Origin: Campylobacteraceae bacterium
GTDB taxonomy: Bacteria; Campylobacterota; Campylobacteria; Campylobacterales; Sulfurovaceae
Assembly (NCBI GenBank): GCA_027031505.1
Contig: JALVQH010000360.1
Coordinates: forward strand, 1-8,239
Reading direction: 5' to 3'
DNA: 8,239 bases
Part shown: positions 1 to 5,722 of the stretch, piece after piece
Layout: the number at the start of each line of letters is the position of its first letter
Position numbering within the stretch: position 1 is the first letter of the stretch
Program-made: the position numbers and the translations under genes
The notes under the pieces: model-generated
The model's database searches: none
What the model saw: only the letters and a program-made list of their open reading frames with translations
Told to the model about the DNA's origin: nothing

Positions 1-11
1 GGTTAATATTG

Positions 12-24
12 TGGTATAATACCC
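12..24 (+). promoter_or_regulatory. Extended -10 promoter of the diguanylate cyclase gene
   Basis: TATAAT lies at 15-20 and is preceded by TGG, which makes an extended -10 element. The predicted transcription start is near 27, leaving a leader of about 47 bases before the ATG at 74. Any -35 element would lie at or beyond the left edge of the window and cannot be judged. The 13-base word TGGTATAATACCC is repeated exactly at 5056-5068. Its GGTAT-A-ATACC core is an inverted repeat, so the other strand also reads TATTAT and could fire leftward out of the window. This is a pattern match only. Confidence 0.6.
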
Positions 25-62
25 TTGAGGAACAAAGCTCTGACAACCACAACAATTGGAAA

Positions 63-70
63 AAGGAGGG
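63..70 (+). promoter_or_regulatory. Ribosome binding site that decides the GGDEF gene start
   Basis: AAGGAGGG lies just ahead of the ATG at 74 and is a near-perfect Shine-Dalgarno match. It favours that ATG over the in-frame TTG at 56, which has no purine-rich tract at the right distance. The core-to-start spacing of 4-5 bases is slightly short but acceptable. Confidence 0.7.
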
Positions 71-73
71 GAG

Positions 74-685
74 ATGAATGGATATGTATGCCTTCTGCTC
101 ATATCAATCCTTTTGATAGCTCTGTTGACCTCAGGGTACACGATTTATCGTCTCCGGGAACAGATGAGGCGCCATGAGGTACAATTAAAAAAAATGGAGG
201 AGATAGCCAGTATCGACGGATTGACGCTGGTGTACAATCGGCACATGCTGGACAACCTTCTGAGAACGCAGGTAGCAATTGCAGAGCGCTACCATCAATT
301 TTTCAGTGTGGTCTTTTTTGATATTGATGATTTTAAAGTCATCAACGATCGTTATGGCCACGATGCAGGAGATGAAGTGCTGATAGGGCTTTCGAGTCTG
401 GTGATGCGCTCACTGCGCCAAAGCGACATATTCGGCCGCTGGGGTGGAGATGAATTTTTGATTATCCTTCCGGAAACTATCCAGAAGCAGGCTGCCCGGC
501 TTGTGGAACTTCTTGAGAAACGTATCGATCAGTATATGTTTCCAAAAGCCCGAAATGTCAGCTGCACATTCGGTATCGCTTCCTACGAGGTGGGTGATAC
601 TCCCCAGACGATCCTGAAACGGGCCGACGAACGTCTTTATGCGTTAAAGATGGAACGAAAAACCGCACAAAAAAAACGTATCTGA
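74..685 (+). CDS. Membrane-anchored GGDEF diguanylate cyclase
   Basis: This gene predicts a 203-residue protein that makes cyclic di-GMP from two GTP at the inner membrane. Residues about 4-26 form one hydrophobic helix, followed by a short charged helical stretch (about 27-46) and then a GGDEF domain that fills the rest. The metal and GTP motif FDIDDFKVIND is at about 82-92. The active-site GGDEF (124-128) is intact, and RQSD (115-118), five residues before it, matches the product-inhibition I-site RxxD. The enzyme is therefore expected to be active and feedback-inhibited. There is no room for a PAS, GAF, HAMP or large periplasmic sensor domain, so the input signal is unclear and may act through the membrane helix or a partner. 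The ATG at 74 was chosen over the upstream TTG at 56 because of its strong ribosome binding site. The gene ends tail-to-tail with the RND pump gene, 19 bases apart, with no visible terminator hairpin between them. Confidence 0.9.
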   Translation: MNGYVCLLLISILLIALLTSGYTIYRLREQMRRHEVQLKKMEEIASIDGLTLVYNRHMLDNLLRTQVAIAERYHQFFSVVFFDIDDFKVINDRYGHDAGDEVLIGLSSLVMRSLRQSDIFGRWGGDEFLIILPETIQKQAARLVELLEKRIDQYMFPKARNVSCTFGIASYEVGDTPQTILKRADERLYALKMERKTAQKKRI

Positions 686-704
686 CTCCGGAAAATAACT
701 TCTC

Positions 705-3700
705 TCACTGCTTGACACGGTAAATCACTGCGTAGAGCAGCGGAACATAGATCAGGTTGAGTACCGTGGACCAGGCGACACCAAATCCAAGAGCGACCGC
801 CATGGGCTGGACGATGAGGGACTGACCGCTGGCAAAGAACATGATGGTCGAAAGTCCCAGTACCGTAGTGACCGAAGTGAGGATGATGGGGCGGAGGCGG
901 ATTCTGGCGCCCTCAACCATGTCACGGTACCCTTTGGCATGGCGAATAAAATCGACCATGATAAGTCCGTCGTTGACCACGACTCCGGCCAGACCGATCA
1001 TCCCCATGGCGCCGATCATGGTCATGTTCAATCCAAACAGTTTGGTTCCGATCAGGGCTCCCACCACCGAGAGAGGAATGGTCGAGAGGACGATGAGCGG
1101 CTGGACAAACGAGTTAAACATCCATACCAGAGAGATAAAGATCAAAAAGAGTGCAAGGATGGCAGCCTGGGACATTTCGCGTTTGAGCTGCATGTTGGCT
1201 TTTTGTTCCCCTTTGATGATAACGTCGATCCCTTCGTGCCGGAACCGTTTGAGCAGCGGGGCGATTATCCGCATCACTTCAGTGGGGAGGATGATCTCTT
1301 TGTCAACGCTCGCTGAGACCGACCAGACCCGCTCGCCGTTTTCCTTGTAAACGTGCAGCATACTTTTCTTGTAAACAAAATCGGCGATTTCGTTCAGACG
1401 GACGATCTGCTGACCGTCGGGAGTCTGCAGGTGCAACGAGGCGATGTCGTAGTGGTGCAAACGTGCCGGATCGTCCACGCGCAGACGGATGAGTCCTTTG
1501 GCATCAAAAAGTTTTCCGTATTCGGCATCGAGGAACATGCCGCGCAGGGTATTGACGAGATTGGCTTCGGTAAATCCAAGGCGCTGGCCGTATGTGTTGA
1601 TCCGCAATTTCAACTCTCCCGGTCCGAGCTGGGCATTGACATCGACATGGTGGGTGCCGTTGATCTCTTTGATAGCGTGCTGCAGCTTCCTGAGTGCTTT
1701 GAAAAGGGCGGTATCGTCCTTCCCGCCCAACCCGATTTCTATGTCGTTTTTGACGATCCCCGCCTGAGGAACATAGAGATTGAGCTCATGAAACAGCGGA
1801 GTTCCATCGGGTGCTTTGAGTGCGCGCAGTGTGGGCAGCAGGGTGCGACTGAGCCGTTTTTGCATGACGTGTGCATCGTCACCGCGGCGCATGTCGCTGC
1901 TGTCGTATTCGAGGGAAAGCCAGGGGTTGATGTATCGGTCAAAAAAATTTTCCGGTTTCCTCTCGTGCAGATTGATGAAAAGCTGAAAGAGATGCTCTCC
2001 GGCATCGTAGGACTGGTCGGGATTGAATTTCATCCCGACGATAGAGGTGATGGAGGAGACATTGTCGGGGTTGACCGCTCCGGCAAGAAGTGTTTCGATC
2101 CGGGTGACAGCCTTTTCGGTCTCCCGCAGACGACTGTCGGTATCGACTTTGCCGCTGAAATAGATCTGGCTTCCGTCAAACGACGGCATGAGTTCAAACT
2201 TGGTGGCTTTGATCATGATGACCGTCCCGGCTATGATCCCGCCGACGAGCAGCAGAAGGGAGAGATGCTTGAAGCGCAGCATGCCCCCGAGGAGCCGGCT
2301 GTAAACATTGGAGAGGCCATCCCAGAGACGGCTCGGTTCGTGGTGGTCGATCCGGTGCCCCATGGAAAAAAGCTCCTTCGAGTGGAGCGGCAGGAAATAA
2401 AACGCTTCAAAGAGTGAACTCAGCAGCAGGATGGTGATCATCACCGGCAGCACCTTGACAAACATCCCCATCTGACCGCTCATGATGAGCAGCGGAAGGA
2501 ACGCGAACACCGTCGTCGCCGTCGCCGTCAGTACTGCCGGGAACATTTCGGCTGCTCCCTCGATCGCCGCTTCTCCGGGGAGTTTGCCCATCTCCATGTG
2601 GCGGTAGATATTCTCAGCGACGACAATCGCTTCATCGACGATCATCCCGAGTGCTACCAGCGCCCCGAGCATCGTCAGGAGGTTCATACTGTATCCGAGA
2701 TATTCGGCCGCGATCAGCGCGATGAAGAAACTTGTCGGGATCCCGAGCGCCACGACCGTGGCGATCCGCCAGTTCATGCTCAGAAACATCGCGCCGAAGA
2801 CGAGAAAGAGGCCGAAGAAAATGTTGCTGGTCACCAGATTGATCCGGTTGCGGATCCAGACCGAGGTGTCGATGTAGACCTGAAATTTCAAATCGGGGTA
2901 TTTTTTGGAAAACGTTTTCAGCTTTTCCCGAACCTCTTTGCTGAGTCGGATGGCGTTTCCTTTGACGGTTTTGGTCACATTCAGTGAAATATTGGCTTTG
3001 CCGTTGAAATGGGAGAGTTCGGTAGGGGTGCTGAGGCCGTACTCGACCCGGGCGACATCCCCGAGGCGGATATGTTTGCCGGCGATATTCAGTTGTGTGT
3101 CAGCCAGAGCATGGGCATCTTTGGCTCCGTTGACGGTGGAGAGATAGATGAGGTTTCCGTTGTGTTTGAGGGTTCCAGCCGGGTAGATGGAGCTGAGTTC
3201 GCTGACCGCTTTGTAGAAGAGAAGTCGCGGGATCCGGTACGCTTCAAGCTTGTGTTCGTCAATCCGGATACGCACTTCCTCATCAGCGTCCCCGCGAATG
3301 TCGATGGCATCAAGTGCCTTGATTTTACTCAGTTGTCCTTTGAGGGCGTCAGCGGCTTCAAGGAGTCTGCGGGTGGGCTGGTCGCCGGAGACAGCAATAA
3401 GGAGGAGGGGGAATTTGTAGATGGTGATTCGTGCAACGGGATCGTTCATGTCGGCTGGGAGATCCCGCCGAACGGTACTGACAACATCTTTGACATCGCT
3501 GAGTACCAGCTGGTTGTCGCTGCCGGGCTTGATGTCGGCGATGATCAGGAAGCGGCCGTTCTGGATGGTGCTGCGCAGGTTGTCAAGATTGTCTACTGCC
3601 TTGAGTCCCTCTTCGATGGATCGGACAGCCATCTTGTCGAGAACATCGGCGCTGGCACCGGGATAGCCCCCCTGGATGGTGATCTTGTCCAGCTCGGCCG

Positions 3701-3821
3701 GTGGAAATATCTCCTTGGGGATGCTCTGATATGCGAAGAGTGCCATCAGAAGCAGCAACACAAAAAAGATATGATTCAGTACAGGGCGTTCGATGGCAAA
3801 CCGGAGAAAGGTTCGAATCAT
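705..3821 (-). CDS. RND-family efflux transporter permease (AcrB-like)
   Basis: A full-length 1038-residue inner-membrane pump of the RND superfamily, a size typical of AcrB-type permeases. Such pumps use proton entry to export substrates from the periplasm or membrane as trimers. The usual layout is visible: first membrane helix at about 13-31, a large periplasmic loop to about 330, a helix bundle at about 332-478, another helix near 519-537, a second large periplasmic loop, and a final bundle at about 885-1034. In the fourth-helix region the paired acidic residues of AcrB (Asp407/Asp408) appear as D396-E397. In the tenth helix the AcrB Lys940 position reads N950, followed by D951, a variant seen in other RND subfamilies. 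The substrate cannot be told. No membrane-fusion or outer-membrane partner gene lies in the window. The start overlaps the FtsL-like gene's stop by four bases (ATGA at 3818-3821), with GAGAGGA at 3829-3835 as ribosome binding site, so translation is probably coupled. Confidence 0.92.
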   Translation of the reverse strand: MIRTFLRFAIERPVLNHIFFVLLLLMALFAYQSIPKEIFPPAELDKITIQGGYPGASADVLDKMAVRSIEEGLKAVDNLDNLRSTIQNGRFLIIADIKPGSDNQLVLSDVKDVVSTVRRDLPADMNDPVARITIYKFPLLLIAVSGDQPTRRLLEAADALKGQLSKIKALDAIDIRGDADEEVRIRIDEHKLEAYRIPRLLFYKAVSELSSIYPAGTLKHNGNLIYLSTVNGAKDAHALADTQLNIAGKHIRLGDVARVEYGLSTPTELSHFNGKANISLNVTKTVKGNAIRLSKEVREKLKTFSKKYPDLKFQVYIDTSVWIRNRINLVTSNIFFGLFLVFGAMFLSMNWRIATVVALGIPTSFFIALIAAEYLGYSMNLLTMLGALVALGMIVDEAIVVAENIYRHMEMGKLPGEAAIEGAAEMFPAVLTATATTVFAFLPLLIMSGQMGMFVKVLPVMITILLLSSLFEAFYFLPLHSKELFSMGHRIDHHEPSRLWDGLSNVYSRLLGGMLRFKHLSLLLLVGGIIAGTVIMIKATKFELMPSFDGSQIYFSGKVDTDSRLRETEKAVTRIETLLAGAVNPDNVSSITSIVGMKFNPDQSYDAGEHLFQLFINLHERKPENFFDRYINPWLSLEYDSSDMRRGDDAHVMQKRLSRTLLPTLRALKAPDGTPLFHELNLYVPQAGIVKNDIEIGLGGKDDTALFKALRKLQHAIKEINGTHHVDVNAQLGPGELKLRINTYGQRLGFTEANLVNTLRGMFLDAEYGKLFDAKGLIRLRVDDPARLHHYDIASLHLQTPDGQQIVRLNEIADFVYKKSMLHVYKENGERVWSVSASVDKEIILPTEVMRIIAPLLKRFRHEGIDVIIKGEQKANMQLKREMSQAAILALFLIFISLVWMFNSFVQPLIVLSTIPLSVVGALIGTKLFGLNMTMIGAMGMIGLAGVVVNDGLIMVDFIRHAKGYRDMVEGARIRLRPIILTSVTTVLGLSTIMFFASGQSLIVQPMAVALGFGVAWSTVLNLIYVPLLYAVIYRVKQ

Positions 3822-4111
3822 TTGCGTATCCTCTCTTCCTCTGTGTCAGGGGAGGTATCTTCATCGAGTGCAAAGATAGTGTCGGTAATTTGGATTTTGT
3901 ATTTCAGTTTTTCGACGCGCATACGCAGGAGAGCGTTTTCCTCCTTGAGGGCAGCCGCCTGCCTTTCGAGGAGATTGGCCTGACGACTTTCATAATAGAT
4001 GCGATTGCTCAGATAAATTTTGATTAGAGCAAGCAGAAGGATAATCGTCATGGCAATCAGGGTAATCGAGAGAACCCCAAAAGAGATACCGCGTTCTTTG
4101 CGCGTGGTCAT
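3818..4111 (-). CDS. FtsL-like bitopic division protein
   Basis: A 97-residue protein with the build of FtsL/DivIC: a short basic cytoplasmic N-terminus (about 1-9), one membrane helix (about 11-33), and a leucine- and alanine-rich coiled coil (about 43-73) that would lie in the periplasm. A short acidic tail follows (about 83-95). In the FtsL family this arrangement connects the FtsQ-FtsB side of the divisome to FtsW-FtsI and helps trigger septal wall synthesis. The sequence is too short and too variable for family assignment by motif. The call rests on topology and on position directly after rsmH, where ftsL lies in many bacteria; Campylobacter has a comparable small membrane gene there (from memory). 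Its ATG overlaps the rsmH stop by four bases (4108-4111), with AAGGA inside the rsmH end as ribosome binding site, and its stop overlaps the RND start in the same way. An unrelated small coiled-coil membrane protein is the alternative. Confidence 0.75.
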   Translation of the reverse strand: MTTRKERGISFGVLSITLIAMTIILLLALIKIYLSNRIYYESRQANLLERQAAALKEENALLRMRVEKLKYKIQITDTIFALDEDTSPDTEEERIRK

Positions 4112-5037
4112 AGGTGTTCCTTGAAGACAAATGTTCGCAGCCTGGCGCTGCGGCTGCGGGGATTGGCGCGCAGCTCGGCAGGTGCAGCTGTGACGGGTTT
4201 CCGGAAAGGTATTGTACCCAATTGATGGTTATTGCCACAAGTGCAGCGCAGAGCCCGGGGGTCGCAGATGCAGGATCGGATCCATTGTTTGAAACGTTGT
4301 TTGACGAGGCGATCCTCAAGGGAGTGGAACGTAATCAGGGCAACGATGGCTCCGGAAGGACGCATGACCTCCAGCGCATCGAGCAGTTTCTCGATCTGAT
4401 TTAGTTCGTCGTTGACTTCGATCCGGATGGCTTGAAACATCAGGGTCGCCGGGTGAATGTTTCCCCGGCTGCCCAGCACACGCCGGGCGAGGGCGCTGAG
4501 CTGACGGGCACTTGTGATGGGAGTATGAGCCCTTTCCGCAAGAATGGCATCGGCCAGTCGATCCGCCGCCCGAATCCGAATCTCTCCGTATTCGGCAAAG
4601 AGACGCCGAAGCTGCTCATGAGAATAGGTGTTGACAATCATTTCGGCTGTTCGGGGAGCCGAGGTATCCATGCGCATATCCAGAACGTCACTCTCGAAGC
4701 TGAACCCCCGTCCGGGCGCATCAAGCTGGAGAGACGAGACACCAAAATCGGCCAGCAGACCCACGATCGGTTCCCCTTTCAAAGCAGGTACCGTGGCGGC
4801 AAAATCCCCTCGGATGAGTGTGGTCTGCTTTCGCCACGGCGCCAGCCTTTTCCGCGAAAAAGCCAAAGCCTCCTCGTCCCGGTCGATCCCGATCAGACGG
4901 AGACCGGGATGCTGCTCAAGGATTGCACTGCTGTGTCCGCCGTAGCCGAGAGTCGCATCGACCAGTGTGCCCGGTGCTATTTCCCGGAAAGCACGCAGAA
5001 CATCCTCGAGCAGGACAGGTATGTGCGGAGCTTTCAT
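4108..5037 (-). CDS. rsmH: 16S rRNA m4C1402 methyltransferase RsmH
   Basis: This 309-residue enzyme (formerly MraW) methylates N4 of cytidine 1402 in the 16S rRNA decoding centre using S-adenosylmethionine. Family motifs appear in order: HIPVLLEDV (5-13), the SAM-binding stretch DATLGYGGHS (27-36), IDRD (51-54), DFGVSSLQLD (97-106), GFSF (111-114), LDMRMD (119-124), HPATLMFQAIRIEVNDEL (195-212) and ITFHSLEDRLVK (235-246). A cysteine cluster near the C-terminus (C256, C258, C265, C267) fits the CxC...CxCG element seen in many RsmH proteins. Length is typical. The reading frame stays open to 5178, but the start at 5037 is chosen because MKAPHIPVLL is the conserved family N-terminus, GAGGAAA precedes it, and the extension would run back over the divergent gene. 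It is the first gene of the rsmH-ftsL-RND operon. Confidence 0.97.
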   Translation of the reverse strand: MKAPHIPVLLEDVLRAFREIAPGTLVDATLGYGGHSSAILEQHPGLRLIGIDRDEEALAFSRKRLAPWRKQTTLIRGDFAATVPALKGEPIVGLLADFGVSSLQLDAPGRGFSFESDVLDMRMDTSAPRTAEMIVNTYSHEQLRRLFAEYGEIRIRAADRLADAILAERAHTPITSARQLSALARRVLGSRGNIHPATLMFQAIRIEVNDELNQIEKLLDALEVMRPSGAIVALITFHSLEDRLVKQRFKQWIRSCICDPRALRCTCGNNHQLGTIPFRKPVTAAPAELRANPRSRSARLRTFVFKEHL

Positions 5038-5055
5038 TGCTTTCCTCTTTTTTAA

Positions 5056-5068
5056 TGGTATAATACCC
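5056..5068 (+). promoter_or_regulatory. Predicted extended -10 promoter of the aldolase-fold gene
   Basis: TATAAT at 5059-5064 is preceded by TGG (5056-5058), an extended -10 element. The predicted start is near 5071, so the leader is about 20 bases and includes the AAGGA ribosome binding site at 5081-5085 ahead of the ATG at 5091. The best -35 candidate, TTGCTT at 5037-5042, is poor and overlaps the rsmH start codon, in line with reliance on the extended -10. The word TGGTATAATACCC is identical to the one at 12-24. Confidence 0.6.
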
Positions 5069-5088
5069 AAAAAAGGACAAAAGGACAA
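5060..5088 (-). promoter_or_regulatory. Predicted rsmH operon promoter
   Basis: On the minus strand, TTGTCC (plus positions 5083-5088, four of six matches to TTGACA) is followed by exactly 17 bases and then TATTAT (plus positions 5060-5065, five of six matches to TATAAT). The predicted start is near 5053, giving a leader of about 15 bases that still contains the rsmH ribosome binding site. The -35 lies over the ribosome binding site of the divergent aldolase-fold gene, and the -10 lies on top of that gene's own -10. Assigned by consensus matching alone. Confidence 0.55.
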
Positions 5089-5090
5089 CG

Positions 5091-5666
5091 ATGGCCGACC
5101 GTCATTATGCCGAAGCGATTCAGCAAGTCTCCCTTGCCATGTTCCGCAAAAATTTTTTCGGAGTTTATCATGGTTCAATTTCTGCCCGCATCGATACAGG
5201 GATTTTTTTGATCAATAAGCGTGAAGCGATGTTTGATGCCATTGCTTCCGATTCTTTGATTGAGCTTGACAGCAACCGTGTGGACTACCGTTGGAATCAA
5301 GCCAGTCTCGATGCCCCCATACATGAAGAGATATACCAGAAGATTCCCCAGGCCAAATACATTGCCTACACCATGCCTCCGTATATTACGGCCTATACCC
5401 TGTCGCATGAACGTTTTGTGCCGCAGGACTATTTTGGTGACAGAATACTGGGGGAGATGGCTATTGTGGATCCGAAACCGTTTTCGGACTGGTATGACCG
5501 GGCTCCCGGCATGATCGCCGATTATTTTAAGACACATTCCGATTATCTGATGCTGATTCGGGGGTACGGTGTGTATGCCTATGATCGGGATTTGATCGAA
5601 ATGGCCAAAAGAATTGCCCTGCTTGAAAACAGTGCCCGGCTGTTGACGCTCAACGGAAACTGTTGA
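5091..5666 (+). CDS. Class II aldolase/adducin-fold protein lacking the metal site
   Basis: A 191-residue soluble protein that reads as one class II aldolase/adducin domain. Family landmarks can be aligned by eye: HGSISAR (27-33) at the GNxS phosphate-binding loop, INKREAMFDAI (41-51) after it, LDAPIHEEIY (73-82) at the conserved SxExxxHxxiY stretch, and LENSARLL (178-185) at the C-terminal helix. Classical members bind zinc through an HxH pair and a later histidine in an NHG motif, with a catalytic glutamate. Here HxH is Y93-T94-M95, NHG is G158-Y159-G160, and the glutamate position is D74. Class II aldolase chemistry is therefore unlikely, and a ligand-binding, structural or regulatory role is more plausible. 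It is transcribed divergently from rsmH across a 53-bp gap, and the Sel1-repeat gene follows 41-56 bases downstream in the same direction. The ATG at 5091 has AAGGA five bases upstream. The fold call is fairly firm; the function is unknown. Confidence 0.8.
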   Translation: MADRHYAEAIQQVSLAMFRKNFFGVYHGSISARIDTGIFLINKREAMFDAIASDSLIELDSNRVDYRWNQASLDAPIHEEIYQKIPQAKYIAYTMPPYITAYTLSHERFVPQDYFGDRILGEMAIVDPKPFSDWYDRAPGMIADYFKTHSDYLMLIRGYGVYAYDRDLIEMAKRIALLENSARLLTLNGNC

Positions 5667-5686
5667 CGGATCATTAACCTGCAATA

Positions 5687-5695
5687 TGGTATCAT
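5687..5695 (+). promoter_or_regulatory. Possible extended -10 promoter of the Sel1-repeat gene
   Basis: TATCAT at 5690-5695 is preceded by TGG, the same extended -10 layout as at 12-20 and 5056-5064. A TTGACG at 5663-5668 is 21 bases upstream, too far for a standard -35 element. Predicted transcription start is near 5702. If used, the transcript begins only about five bases before the ATG at 5708, which would favour the in-frame ATG at 5723. Read-through from the aldolase-fold gene is equally possible. Confidence 0.35.
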
Positions 5696-5722
5696 AAGGT
5701 CATTTCAATGAGTGGAGCAGAC

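Noticed and set aside
56..73. TTG start six codons upstream for the GGDEF protein
   Set aside because: It has no Shine-Dalgarno sequence, and AAGGAGGG is placed for the ATG at 74.
686..704. Possible shared terminator between the convergent GGDEF and RND genes
   Set aside because: The 19 bases hold no inverted repeat with a T tract on either strand.
1353..2417. Long plus-strand open frame (354 codons) inside the RND gene, plus similar ones at 3009-3983 and 841-1350
   Set aside because: They lie antisense to a well-supported full-length RND permease, show no family motifs and have no ribosome binding site. They are shadow frames.
5072..5088. Near-tandem AAAAGGACA words as a repeat element
   Set aside because: The two copies are short and are better explained as the -35/spacer of the rsmH promoter and the ribosome binding site of the aldolase-fold gene.
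5038..5178. N-terminal extension of rsmH by 47 codons
   Set aside because: RsmH proteins begin close to the HIPVLL motif. The extension would cover the divergent promoter and the start of the neighbouring gene, and the ATG at 5037 has a good ribosome binding site.
5175..5684. Minus-strand open frame of 169 codons
   Set aside because: It is antisense to the aldolase-fold gene, which has a promoter, a ribosome binding site and family landmarks.
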